Source: Bacteroidales bacterium (lineage in GTDB: Bacteria; Bacteroidota; Bacteroidia; Bacteroidales; JAADJA01). From it: a stretch of 64,000 nucleotides of DNA. Location of the stretch: contig JAGVPB010000048.1 in the NCBI GenBank assembly GCA_020052415.1, forward strand, positions 1 through 64,000, given 5' to 3'. Positions 53,020 through 61,440 of this stretch are shown in pieces (within the stretch, counting starts at the first letter, position 1; each line of letters opens with the position of its first letter). The notes beneath the pieces were generated by a model. The model was given only the letters and a program-made list of their open reading frames with translations. It made no database searches and was not told the DNA's origin. The position numbers and the translations under genes are program-made.

Positions 53020-55776
53020 TCATTCAGCATCCTTTACACACCGAAAACCAACGGTGGCATTGCGTTCGAATCCGGGTGAAACCCGAAGGAGCATTTGAGT
53101 TCTGTTCAATGGTTGTGCTCCGCCTTTCACATACCACCAGCTGGAGGAAGGATTATAATAACTCCCGCCTCTCATGATGATATAATAATAGCTTCCATTA
53201 TCATAAATATCGGAAGTGAGTTGCCAGACATTTCCCACCACATCCAAAATTCCAAACGGGCTGGCGCCTTCCGGAAACTGAATCACAGAAACCGATTCAT
53301 TCTTATCCTTGTTATATTTTGTCGAATCCGGGCTATTTCCCCATGGATATAGTCTTCCATCGGTTCCCTGGGCAGCATACTGCCATTCAGCTTCGGTTGG
53401 AAGACGCTTTCCTGCCCAGGTTGCATAAGCCATTGCATCTTCATGACTTATATAAACCACAGGGTAATTCTTTTTCCCTTTCGGATATTTCCCCTCTTCC
53501 CAGTCTTTCAAAAAGTTCACAGTATCAGCAGGACGGTAACCTGTAGATTCGATAAAATCATAAAACTGGTTGTTGGTGACCGGATATTTGTCAATAAAAA
53601 AGCGGCTGATATACCTGGATTGAATAGTATCATATTTAGGGTAAGGGACGAAATTATCTTCCGAACCCACCTTCATTATGAAATTACCCGCAGGAATTTC
53701 AACCATACCTTCAGGGGCAGTTTTGACTTTCGGTGTTCTCACCAATTTGCTGATCAAAACCGGGATACCCGGCTCTCTCTCAACAATCCGTTCATCAATC
53801 AATTCATTTTTATTGAATAGCTGCATTACGATCTTTCCTTCATACCGGCCAAAAATTTCATAAAGGTTTAATTTCAAGGCTCCTTTTGGATAAGAAACCG
53901 GCTGCTTTTCATAACCGGGATCTCCCGCCCAGATTTTTATTTTATCCCCGGTTTTGGTGTCAATGTAAAGAGAATCATTCCTGTAATTTACCTGCAGTAT
54001 CCGGGCAAATTCAGCAATGCAATCCACATTACCCTCCTGCCGGGTTCCCAAATATGCTTTGTCGAACGCATTAACCGTGACAGAAATCCTTGATTTTCCC
54101 CCTGAAGTTTCAGGTTTCAGCTCAATATGATTCCACAGGCTGACAAAATGTTTATTGCTATCAGGTTCAACCTCAAACAATGATCCGGTGAACCCTTCAG
54201 AAATGAGGCTGTAAACAGTATAAATTGTCTTCTTCTCCGACGGAAATTTATTCACCCAGATATTGTCTCTTTTGGTGGGAATCAGGGGTATCCAATCAAA
54301 ACTATTGAAAGTGTGTGAATTTTCACGCAGTATTTTAACTGCTTTGCCGAGGTAGCGCATTTCATTTTCGATCCAGTCGGGGCGGCCGGGAGCAAAAGTA
54401 TTCAGTTCGATGCCATAACCATTAAAAAGTGAAATGGCAACTTCGCGGTGAATGCGTCCCTGGCTCAACTGACAAACCCTGAAAATGGCAAAGTCGGGCT
54501 TTATGAGCTTATTCAGATTTAAAGGAGGCGGCATATAGATCGCATCATGAACCCGTCCCGAAATAATACCCGGCATATCTTTCGGTATCGCCATACCTTC
54601 GGAATACATGATAACACCCGGTTTAATGCTGTCGGCTGCACGCTGCAATTCGTAACTCGAATTTCCCTTGCAATCAAGAACAACTCCATCAGCATCGGTT
54701 GCCTGAATTAATTTTGCCATCCCTTTATACTGGTCCTCGGATCGGGTGCTTTGGTCCCACGGATTATAAGAGAGAAAGAAATAAGTGTTGTTTTCTTTGG
54801 CATATTGTGACAGTTCTTTCAGCTTATTCAGCCCTCCGGGTATATCACGGTACAGGTCCCATTGATTTCGTTCATCCACGCCGAGGGTCGGCCATGTTGG
54901 CCAGATGCCAAATACATCATATCCCCCGCACAATTCTTTACCTTTTTTTAAAAATTCATCAAAGCCGTACCCGCCTTTGGCATGATCGTAAAATTCGTGG
55001 TTCCATGCAAACTGCAAAACCATCAGGTACTTTTCCCTGATCCAGCTTAAATCCTTCCGTTTGTAAAGGCTATCGTTAAATTCAGTCAGGTCATAAAGGT
55101 AGCGTTCACCGAACATCAGTTTAAGGCCGTTCTGCCATTCGCCCGAAAATTCATTGATGTAAACGTCATAGTTTATTTTTCCACCGGGGTAAATATAGGT
55201 TTTGTAGCGATGCTTTTTCCCTCCAACCACTTCTGTCCGACGGGCAATGGCACAAAGAGAACGCCCATCTTCAAGAGCCACAGAAGCATATCCCATTTCC
55301 CAGGCATTATCCGGCAAAATAACACCCAACGGTTCACTGCCAGGCCTAAAAAGCTTTGTCCGGGCAAGATCCCAAGGGCCTATGCCGGTTATGTAAATTT
55401 TATCATCTGATTGAACAAATGGAACAAAATTTTCGGTTTCGATAGTATCACTTGTGGTATTGGTCAGGGTTACCTTAAACTTAATAGCTTTCCGGAACAG
55501 GGTATCTTTTATGCAGGTTCCGGTCAGACCAGTACCCATCATGAAATTGTTGCTATCAGCATTGTATTGGAAATTATGGCTGTTGGAAATAATCATTTTA
55601 CCGTTCCACAGAACCGAGAAAAACGGCAATGTGTCAATCGTAAACTGCATTTCGGTGGAGGAAAGGTACTTGGCTATAACAGTGCCATTCTTATAATCAA
55701 TACGGATATTTTGCGACATGGATCCCTGAAGGGTCAGGTACAGCAAAGCGAACAGGTACAGTTTTAATCTCAGCAT
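53020..55776 (-). CDS. glycoside hydrolase-like TIM-barrel fused to FGE/SUMF1 domain
   Basis: A 918-residue exported protein. Signal peptide LRLKLYLFALLYLTLQGSMS. The N-terminal 250 residues are a beta-sandwich. About 255-520 looks like a TIM-barrel of alpha-galactosidase type: GGYDVFGIWPTWPTLG near 283, YAKENNTYFFLSYNPWD, DADGVVLDCKGNSS (candidate nucleophile Asp) and KPGVIMYSEGMAIPK (candidate acid Glu). From about 687 is a complete formylglycine-generating-enzyme domain: MVEIPAGNFIM, FFIDKYPVTNNQFYDFIEST, GKRLPTEAEWQYAAQG, MRGGSYYNPSS and the terminal VGFRCVKD. The FGE part is probably a binding or cofactor-type module, since the Cys pair of true FGE is not evident. Confidence 0.75.
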   Translation of the reverse strand: MLRLKLYLFALLYLTLQGSMSQNIRIDYKNGTVIAKYLSSTEMQFTIDTLPFFSVLWNGKMIISNSHNFQYNADSNNFMMGTGLTGTCIKDTLFRKAIKFKVTLTNTTSDTIETENFVPFVQSDDKIYITGIGPWDLARTKLFRPGSEPLGVILPDNAWEMGYASVALEDGRSLCAIARRTEVVGGKKHRYKTYIYPGGKINYDVYINEFSGEWQNGLKLMFGERYLYDLTEFNDSLYKRKDLSWIREKYLMVLQFAWNHEFYDHAKGGYGFDEFLKKGKELCGGYDVFGIWPTWPTLGVDERNQWDLYRDIPGGLNKLKELSQYAKENNTYFFLSYNPWDQSTRSEDQYKGMAKLIQATDADGVVLDCKGNSSYELQRAADSIKPGVIMYSEGMAIPKDMPGIISGRVHDAIYMPPPLNLNKLIKPDFAIFRVCQLSQGRIHREVAISLFNGYGIELNTFAPGRPDWIENEMRYLGKAVKILRENSHTFNSFDWIPLIPTKRDNIWVNKFPSEKKTIYTVYSLISEGFTGSLFEVEPDSNKHFVSLWNHIELKPETSGGKSRISVTVNAFDKAYLGTRQEGNVDCIAEFARILQVNYRNDSLYIDTKTGDKIKIWAGDPGYEKQPVSYPKGALKLNLYEIFGRYEGKIVMQLFNKNELIDERIVEREPGIPVLISKLVRTPKVKTAPEGMVEIPAGNFIMKVGSEDNFVPYPKYDTIQSRYISRFFIDKYPVTNNQFYDFIESTGYRPADTVNFLKDWEEGKYPKGKKNYPVVYISHEDAMAYATWAGKRLPTEAEWQYAAQGTDGRLYPWGNSPDSTKYNKDKNESVSVIQFPEGASPFGILDVVGNVWQLTSDIYDNGSYYYIIMRGGSYYNPSSSWWYVKGGAQPLNRTQMLLRVSPGFERNATVGFRCVKDAE

Positions 55777-55855
55777 TTTTCTTTTTTTTGATTGACCGGG
55801 TCAATGTTTTCAATCTTACAAATTTAGTTATTTTTGGCTTTGTTAAAATTAAATT

Positions 55856-56548
55856 ATGTCGCCCGATACGATTATTGAACTTGAAAGTATTTCCATCTTC
55901 CAGCGCGAAATACTCGTCCTGTCGGATGTCAGCCTGAAGATCGGCAAAGGAGAGTTCGTTTACCTGATAGGGAAAACCGGTAGCGGAAAAAGCAGTCTGC
56001 TGCAAACCATTTATGCCGATCTGCCTTTGAAAGGCGGAACAGGACATGTTGCAGGTTTTGACCTGGGAGGAATTAAGAACCGGGACATCCCGTTTCTCAG
56101 AAGAAAGTTAGGAATTATTTTCCAGGATTTCCAATTGCTGATTGACCGCTCTGTTTCTGAAAATCTTTATTTCGTGATGAAAGCTACGGGCTGGAAGGAT
56201 AAGAAAAAAATGGAGGAAAAGGCTGTTGAAGTATTGGAAAAGGTGGATTTGGGAACCAAAGGTTTTAAAATGCCGCATCAGTTGTCAGGTGGTGAGCAGC
56301 AAAGGGTAGCCATTGCACGCTCGCTGATCAATGATCCGGAAATCATCCTTGCAGATGAGCCGACCGGTAACCTCGATCCTGAAACCTCGAAAGGGATCAT
56401 GCGGCTTCTTTTCGAAATCAGCAGTTCAGGAAGGTCGGTGCTCATGGCAACGCACAACTATTCGTTGTTTGCTGATTTCCCGGCAAGGACGCTGAAATGC
56501 GAAGACGGGAAGATTCTCGGCAATGGAGTATCTAAGGAAACGGGTTGA
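55856..56548 (+). CDS. ftsE: cell-division ATP-binding protein FtsE
   Basis: A 230-residue ABC ATPase. Walker [16 protein letters not shown] near 40-54, signature [15 protein letters not shown] near 142-156, Walker [14 protein letters not shown] near 162-174 and H-loop [26 protein letters not shown] near 93-109 is the FtsE-type Q-loop block. FtsE with the permease FtsX activates peptidoglycan hydrolases at the septum. ftsX does not follow; the next gene on + is far away. TATTTTTG about 20 bases upstream is a candidate -7 element. Divergent from the fusion gene. Confidence 0.9.
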   Translation: MSPDTIIELESISIFQREILVLSDVSLKIGKGEFVYLIGKTGSGKSSLLQTIYADLPLKGGTGHVAGFDLGGIKNRDIPFLRRKLGIIFQDFQLLIDRSVSENLYFVMKATGWKDKKKMEEKAVEVLEKVDLGTKGFKMPHQLSGGEQQRVAIARSLINDPEIILADEPTGNLDPETSKGIMRLLFEISSSGRSVLMATHNYSLFADFPARTLKCEDGKILGNGVSKETG

Positions 56549-56604
56549 AATTTATCGAAATTGATTGATATTGATGGTTAACAACACAGAACGCTGAACT
56601 CTGA

Positions 56605-56820
56605 ACTCAGAACTGTGAAAGGTATAAGGGATATAAGGGTATAGGGTTAACCGGTTTAATCGGTTAATTTGGTTAACTGGTTAATTGGGTTATGGTTGAA
56701 TTGGTTATATTGGTGGAATAATTTGATTCGTGCAATTCGTGTAATTAGTGGACTGAATCGGTTGAACTCAGAACCCGGAACACAGAACTCAGAACTCAGA
56801 ACTGTGAAAGGTATAGGGAA
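56605..56820. repeat. low-complexity intergenic repeat block
   Basis: A 294-base gene-free stretch. GAACTCAGAACTGTGAAAGG followed by TATAGGG or TATAAGGG occurs twice (about 56605-56634 and 56790-56818). Between lie GGTTAATTTGGTTAACTGG-type strings and one partial copy (about 56728-56766) of the ATTCGTGTAATTxGTGGACTGAATxGG sentence that forms the tandem repeat at 20951-21142. Confidence 0.8.
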
Positions 56821-56842
56821 AATAAAGTAAATCAGGAGTTGG

Positions 56843-57352
56843 TTATCTTTTTCTTTTTTTAATCCGTGCAATTTTTTGGAGTTCTTCCACATCAGCTTTG
56901 TCGCGCAAGCGGTTTGTTGACATCTTGGATAAAATAAGATGTTCGAAGCTAATCATCGGTAAATCCAGCCCTTGTATGTTAACGAAAGATTTTTCCTTAT
57001 AAGCCAGATTAAAAACAACACCTGAAATTTGAGTAAGAAAATCAATGCGGTAGGGCTTTTCCCATATATGAAATACAATAACTTTTTCAAAATTAGTCTG
57101 ATGTAAAGTCTGCATATCTTCACGCTTAAATCCGAATTTATCGAAGGTTGAAAGAATTTTATCACGGTTTACATTATCCGGTTTTACCCAAATATCCAGA
57201 TCGCCGGTAGTCCGGTTGTATCCATAATAATTAACAGCAAAGCCTCCGATGATAAGGAATTCGACATCAGCTTTGATCAGCTTCTCGAGGAAGTTTTTAT
57301 GAGATTCAAGAAAAATGTTCATCGGGGTCATCGAAAATAATTCTGTTATCAA
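56843..57352 (-). CDS. nucleotidyltransferase (DUF6036/AbiEii-like)
   Basis: A predicted Pol-beta-fold nucleotidyltransferase of up to 169 residues. The core is FLIIGGFAVNYYGYNRTTGDLDIWV near 32-56, with G-G and D-x-D of the metal site. PYRIDFLTQISGVVFNLAY supplies the third acidic residue, and SFEHLILSKMSTNRLRDKADVEEL the C-terminal helix. The true start may be one of two downstream ATGs (57331 or 57322), which would shorten the overlap with the upstream gene to 26 or 17 bases. The pairing with a small upstream gene fits a MNT-type toxin-antitoxin layout. Confidence 0.78.
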   Translation of the reverse strand: MITELFSMTPMNIFLESHKNFLEKLIKADVEFLIIGGFAVNYYGYNRTTGDLDIWVKPDNVNRDKILSTFDKFGFKREDMQTLHQTNFEKVIVFHIWEKPYRIDFLTQISGVVFNLAYKEKSFVNIQGLDLPMISFEHLILSKMSTNRLRDKADVEELQKIARIKKRKR

Positions 57353-57590
57353 GTTTGGGATTTAGAAGTTCTTCGGTATTTAATCCATACGAAAGGCAGA
57401 TCAGCTCATACAGATTTCTCATGCGCTCTTCCGGCGTCAGAGAGGCGCTGTATCGCCTCCTTTCTTCATCTTCCTGTTCATGGGAAGAAAATGAAATTCT
57501 GTTCGAACTTTCGACCGGTTTAATTGGCTCATAAGTAACCTCCGGTTCATCCAATTTACTTTGTATTGATTTTTTGCCGCTTCTTTTCAT
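57306..57590 (-). CDS. small partner of the nucleotidyltransferase
   Basis: A 94-residue charged protein. A basic, disordered N-terminus (KRSGKKSIQSKLDEP) is followed by the recurring motif HEQEDEERRRYSASLTPEERMRNLYELICLSYG near 41-72 and an acidic tail. The 'xxSLTPEERMRNL' helix is the usual partner motif of Bacteroidota nucleotidyltransferase genes. It overlaps the downstream gene and is probably its cognate regulator or antitoxin; this is inferred from the arrangement. Confidence 0.65.
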   Translation of the reverse strand: MKRSGKKSIQSKLDEPEVTYEPIKPVESSNRISFSSHEQEDEERRRYSASLTPEERMRNLYELICLSYGLNTEELLNPKLDNRIIFDDPDEHFS

Positions 57591-57625
57591 TTATTATCTT
57601 AACGATGCATTAAATTTTTAATATA

Positions 57626-58114
57626 TCAATTTATCTTTTTCTCATACCCAAAGCAAATAAATTCCAAATCATCTTTTTGGTCGTACCGGGTCATATTACA
57701 TAACAATTCCTCATTCGGATTATCGTCGTTCACACAAGTTAAACACATATTCGGTTTTATGATCAGGTCAGTATTAATTTCATATCCATCATCATCGAAA
57801 AACCCGGCAATTTTGGTAGGATCTATCTCATCAATATGTCTTCGACCTTTGATGTTTTCCCGTTTCTTAATTGCAGTATCAATTTCATAGTCATCTTTAG
57901 TATAACTCTCTCCTGTAATACAAGTAAAACAACTATTACCGACGGCTGCTGACCCAATCACCCAAATGTCATTTCCGCACGAACACTTTACTCTTTTATG
58001 ATAATCTGATAATGCAGAATTTAGTCTTTTCCTTAAGTCCTTTTCATTCTCAGAAGGATTGTTCTCCAAATGTTTTTTCACATAACTGTCAAGCGATATC
58101 GGTGTAAATCCCAT
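57626..58114 (-). CDS. Cys-rich protein with zinc-ribbon-like pairs
   Basis: A 162-residue soluble protein. Two or three cysteine pairs are visible: VKCSCGNDIWVIGSAAVGNSCFTC near 42-65 and NMCLTCVNDDNPNEELLCNM near 122-141, consistent with bound zinc. The middle is charged (KKRENIKGRRHIDEIDPTK). I do not recognise the family. The sequence CGNDIWVIGSAAVGNSCFTC is typical of uncharacterised Bacteroidota accessory proteins. It lies 36 bases upstream of the nucleotidyltransferase pair on the same strand and may be cotranscribed. Confidence 0.6.
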   Translation of the reverse strand: MGFTPISLDSYVKKHLENNPSENEKDLRKRLNSALSDYHKRVKCSCGNDIWVIGSAAVGNSCFTCITGESYTKDDYEIDTAIKKRENIKGRRHIDEIDPTKIAGFFDDDGYEINTDLIIKPNMCLTCVNDDNPNEELLCNMTRYDQKDDLEFICFGYEKKIN

Positions 58115-58207
58115 TTTGTTATTTAATTGATTTAAGTTTTGAACGTGCTTTATTTTTAGTTCCTCTCTATTTTCAAGAATTACTTAACTTCGGAATGATT
58201 CATCATT

Positions 58208-58342
58208 CGTCCTCCAAAACCAGAGCTTCAAAGATAAGGAAAGAAGTTTGAATTCATTGGGATATTGATAAAAATCCCTTCTTCCGCAATCTTACATCCC
58301 TGGCCTTTTATTACAGTTTCCTGCAACTTTTATCTTTTTACT
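58208..58342. repeat. 135-bp direct repeat, copy A (partner 61141-61275)
   Basis: From CGTCC to ATCTTTTTACT. It shares long exact blocks with copy B: TTCAAAGATAAGGAA, GAAGTTTGAATTCA, AAATCCCTTCT, CCTGGCCTTTTATTACAGTT and GCAACTTTTATCTTTTTACT. The rest of the 369-base gap (58115-58483) is low-complexity, with no gene. Confidence 0.85.
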
Positions 58343-58483
58343 TTATCTTTTCTTTTTTCTTTTATCTTTTTTCTTGTTCCCTGTTCATTCTCCTGCTTGC
58401 CTGCCCACCATCACTTATGCCTTATTCTTGAAGGCGGATTTATTCCAACGATTAGACATTCGGAACACTTGAAGGTGCTAAGA

Positions 58484-59278
58484 TTAAAGCTTAAAATTAA
58501 TTGGGATCATAAATTGCATTTTAATAGGAATACCATCCTCCATTCCGGGTGACCATCTTGGCATATTTTTTATCAGTACCAGTGCAGGTTCATCCAATAG
58601 TTTATGAACACTTTTAAATACTCTTGCATCTTCAATTTCACCGTCTTTACCTACTGCGAATTGTATCTGTACCTTACCGTGTATTCCTTTTATTCTGGCT
58701 TTCATGGGATACATCAGATTCTTCTTGAAATATTTTATCCTTTTCAACTCGCCTCCCGGAAATTCGGGCAATTTCTGGTAGGGAAAATATGCTGTATCAG
58801 CTCCTGAAACACTGTAACATTTTCCATTTATAAATATACCTTTATCATAAAAATCAATTCTTTTTAATTTGCCATTTGGGTAATAACTTCTTAGCTCTCC
58901 GTCAATCTGATTATTATCACCATAGTTTCTAATCACTTTCACTTGCCCATCTGAATAGTAATTTTTCCATTCACCAGTAATTTTGTTGTTTGAATAATTT
59001 CCTTCCTTTATTTTATTTCCATCTGCGTCGTAATACGTAAAATAACCATCGTTCACCAATGTGTCTTTGCTTATGGAGTGTCCTGTCATTTGGATATTTC
59101 CATTCATAAAGTAATCCGTTAATTTATACCCTTTCGGGTCCGCTACCTGTATCCGGTAAAAGGATGCAGCTTTTTTTTCACATTTTATCCAGGCATCGTT
59201 AAAAAACAGTGTGTCCTGGCTGTTGCTGCGGTTGTAAAAAAGCATACATACAATTGAAATGAATAAAATAGTTTTCAT
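58484..59278 (-). CDS. MORN-repeat protein with TonB C-terminal domain
   Basis: A 264-residue exported protein. Signal peptide KTILFISIVCMLFYNRSNS. Three or four MORN-variant units: GYFTYYDADGNKIKEGNYSN, GEWKNYYSDGQVKVIRNYGD and GELRSYYPNGKLKRIDFYDKG near 80-145. It ends with a TonB C-terminal domain from about 170 (KKNLMYPMKARIKGIHGKVQIQF ... MPRWSPGMEDGIPIKMQFMIPINFKL). This MORN plus TonB-C combination is frequent in Bacteroidota envelope proteins; the role is unknown. It is enclosed by the two copies of the 135-bp repeat. Confidence 0.8.
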   Translation of the reverse strand: MKTILFISIVCMLFYNRSNSQDTLFFNDAWIKCEKKAASFYRIQVADPKGYKLTDYFMNGNIQMTGHSISKDTLVNDGYFTYYDADGNKIKEGNYSNNKITGEWKNYYSDGQVKVIRNYGDNNQIDGELRSYYPNGKLKRIDFYDKGIFINGKCYSVSGADTAYFPYQKLPEFPGGELKRIKYFKKNLMYPMKARIKGIHGKVQIQFAVGKDGEIEDARVFKSVHKLLDEPALVLIKNMPRWSPGMEDGIPIKMQFMIPINFKL

Positions 59279-59383
59279 TTATCTCGTTTTTGTTTTCATA
59301 TCCATCCGAACCTGCAAGTCTTGGTGCCCGGTGTATGGCTTGAGGCGTCCTGCAGGTTTTCATTATTGTATTTCTTTTGCGAA

Positions 59384-60031
59384 TTATTCATTATCCCTTG
59401 GGTAATCCTGTTGAACATCCTGGGTGCTAGGGATTCTGCAAATCGTAAAACCGATAAATACATCAAGAATCAACCCGAGACCATATTCTTTTGTTACAAC
59501 GGTATAATAGTAGTCGCCGCCCACTTGAAAGGAAAAGTGAAAAGCTTTTATATTTCTTTGTAATCCCCATGCCGGACCTACTTTCAATACATTCTGAAAT
59601 TCTAATGTTTCAGTTTCACCAATTCTTTCTGTATAAGGCGAACCAAACTGATACATAAATACCATGCTTAAATAATTCCCATTGAAATTTTCAATATTTC
59701 TTAACCTGTCGAGCCTTAATTTCTGGTTGTAGTAATGCCTGAATTCCGTTTGGAGCAATGTAATAAAGCGGCCGTAAGCAAATCCTCCCAGAATATATCC
59801 AGCCGTAACAGATGAATTTCTTGTTACGCCGTATTCGTATTTAACAGCAGGATAAAATAAACGAAACCTGAAGGCATGTATCCCTTTGTTTATATCTGCT
59901 GAGATGGTACCTGTACCGGTATTGGTTTTCTGGCTGTACGAATAAGGAGCTGAAATCAGCAGGATTGAAGCGAGCAAAACCAAACACTTAATAAGAAAAT
60001 TTAGATAATTGAATTGACTGGGTTCTTTCAT
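59384..60031 (-). CDS. predicted outer-membrane beta-barrel protein
   Basis: A 215-residue exported protein. A signal peptide with long n-region (KCLVLLASILLISAPYSYS) is followed by alternating strands: HAFRFRLFYPAVKYEYGVTRNSSVTAGYIL near 51-80, YLSMVFMYQFGSPYTERIG and FHFSFQVGGDYYYTVVTKEYGLGLILDVFIGFTI near the end. No family assignment by eye. It lies 105 bases after the MORN/TonB gene in transcription order and could form a unit with it. Confidence 0.6.
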   Translation of the reverse strand: MKEPSQFNYLNFLIKCLVLLASILLISAPYSYSQKTNTGTGTISADINKGIHAFRFRLFYPAVKYEYGVTRNSSVTAGYILGGFAYGRFITLLQTEFRHYYNQKLRLDRLRNIENFNGNYLSMVFMYQFGSPYTERIGETETLEFQNVLKVGPAWGLQRNIKAFHFSFQVGGDYYYTVVTKEYGLGLILDVFIGFTICRIPSTQDVQQDYPRDNE

Positions 60032-60143
60032 TTCCTGTTTAGGCCTGCTTTTATTAAAATTTAATGCAAAGGTATATGCTTTCTTTATTTTATCCCAGGA
60101 TGATCCGGTTTAATTTGAATCGAAATTCTTGTCCGGATTCCAA

Positions 60144-60238
60144 GGGGGTCAACATCCGCCGGAATGTCATGAATTTAACCGGCGGAATTTTTTTTTTACA
60201 AAGCCGATTTTAGGGGGGTCAATATGCTCCGGAATATC
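60144..60238. repeat. pair of 25-base GGGGGTCAA...CCGGAAT direct repeats (IS-end-like)
   Basis: Copies at 60144-60168 and 60214-60238 match at 21 of 25 positions (GGGGGTCAA, AT, CGGAAT and TC conserved). Repeated GGGGTCAA/CCGGAAT blocks are typical of IS21-family ends in Bacteroidota, where they bind the transposase. No transposase gene is present, so this looks like a remnant. The rest of the 481-base gap (60032-60512) holds no gene. Confidence 0.5.
60155..60197 (+). terminator. terminator-like hairpin inside the IS-end-like segment
   Basis: TCCGCCGG (60155-60162), a 16-base loop, CCGGCGGA (60179-60186), then a run of ten T residues. It has no upstream + strand gene to terminate; it may be part of the mobile-element end and block entry of outside transcription. 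Confidence 0.5.
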
Positions 60239-60512
60239 CAGGCAATGTTCTGCTTCATTTTGGCTATCTTTATGTCTATTAATCCAAATTATGAACTATT
60301 ACATCTTTCAATTCTGTATTTCGTCTCATTGACATGTTGTCTCTGATTTTTCAAGCATGAACGCAAACGTCTCAGCGCTTTATGCTCTGTAACCTTAGCA
60401 GAATCTTAAAAATAAAGAAAAAAGTTTGAATTCACCTCTGCAATTTCAAGACCTTTTCAGACATTTGATCGCAATGCTGCAGACCGCTCAGAATCCTATT
60501 TATTAGCGAAAG

Positions 60513-60818
60513 TTACTTGGCTTTAATATCAATCTTTTCAGGATCTTGTCTACTATCCCAAATAGTAATAATCTCAATGGGTTCTCCCTTAATTTCATAG
60601 AATATGTCATAATCACCATGAATTAAGTTCCTAATGTTCTGAACATCAGTTTTAACACCAAGTTCATGATGTTTCTCTAAAAGCCTTATTGAAGCACGAA
60701 TTGAAGCATTTAACTTGTTACTATAAGTCTTTGTCCCATTCCGTTTATAATAGAAATCAAGAATCTTAAATAAATCGTTCTTAGCTCTTGGAGACCAGAT
60801 TATTTTTCGCTTAACCAT
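60513..60818 (-). CDS. type II toxin, RelE/ParE family
   Basis: A 101-residue ParE/RelE-fold toxin. IIWSPRAKNDLFKILDFYYKRNG near 5-27 is the N-terminal helix pair, ASIRLLEKHHELGVKTDV near 46 the central part, and the conserved end NLIHGDYDIFYEIKGEPIEIITIWDSRQDPEKI near 64-96 contains the strand with Tyr and Asp of the family. ParE members poison gyrase and RelE members cleave mRNA; the family is not resolved by eye. It overlaps the antitoxin gene by 19 bases. Confidence 0.88.
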   Translation of the reverse strand: MVKRKIIWSPRAKNDLFKILDFYYKRNGTKTYSNKLNASIRASIRLLEKHHELGVKTDVQNIRNLIHGDYDIFYEIKGEPIEIITIWDSRQDPEKIDIKAK

Positions 60819-61036
60819 TTATCTATCTCCATTTCAACTTGTTCATTAGTAAAGTATTCTCCCTTTGCGATCTGAGCCCTACCCTCCTCAATACTTTTAC
60901 GTTGTTCAGGAGTTGTTTTATAAATTGTTGATTTTGACTTTGTCTCAATAATTGTCTTAATCGCTGCTAAAAATGACTTATCATTTATCCCCGCAATACG
61001 ATGTATCAAGATATTTTTTAACTCAACAGTTGTCAT
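60800..61036 (-). CDS. antitoxin of the RelE/ParE pair
   Basis: A 78-residue protein upstream of and overlapping the toxin. The layout TTVELKNILIHRIAGINDKSFLAAIKTII, then YKTTPEQRKSIEEGRAQIAKGEYFTNEQVEMEIDKWLSEK, matches small Bacteroidota antitoxins of the DUF-type 'LLxxIxxxxDxxxLxxI' class that lack a classic DNA-binding fold. The C-terminal helix should wrap the toxin. Autoregulation of the pair is likely but no operator is evident. Confidence 0.82.
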   Translation of the reverse strand: MTTVELKNILIHRIAGINDKSFLAAIKTIIETKSKSTIYKTTPEQRKSIEEGRAQIAKGEYFTNEQVEMEIDKWLSEK

Positions 61037-61140
61037 GATCTTACTACTTTATGCAAAGATACAAAAATTATTATCCCCACTCCTTATGGTATGTCAGGTG
61101 TATTTTGTAATTTTCACTAACGTCCAGCTGTTTTATCCAC

Positions 61141-61275
61141 CGTCCCCCCAAACCAGAGGTTCAAAGATAAGGAATGAAGTTTGAATTCAGGGCGACATTG
61201 ATATAAATCCCTTCTGCCCCAATCTTACTTTCCTGGCCTTTTATTACAGTTTCTTGCAACTTTTATCTTTTTACT
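61141..61275. repeat. 135-bp direct repeat, copy B (partner 58208-58342)
   Basis: Begins CGTCCCCCCAAACCAGAGG and keeps the blocks listed for copy A with scattered substitutions. It lies in a 404-base gap with no gene. With copy A it brackets about 2.8 kb holding the MORN/TonB gene, the barrel gene, the IS-end-like segment and the toxin-antitoxin pair. Confidence 0.85.
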
Positions 61276-61440
61276 ATTAACTTTTTCCTCTCAGCTCTAA
61301 GTCCTGATTACGCATGAGGCTGTGCCGAAAAATATGAAGCAGTGACGGTTTCAAGTACGTTAGTTGCATTCAATAAATTAGTTATTTAATATACTCCTAA
61401 TCAATTGTTCGACTCCCTTACTGGGACGAACACATTTATT

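Noticed and set aside
56656-56892. 78-residue minus-strand frame over the intergenic repeat block.
   Set aside because: Composed of translated low-complexity repeats (GGTTAA and GAACTCAGAAC strings).
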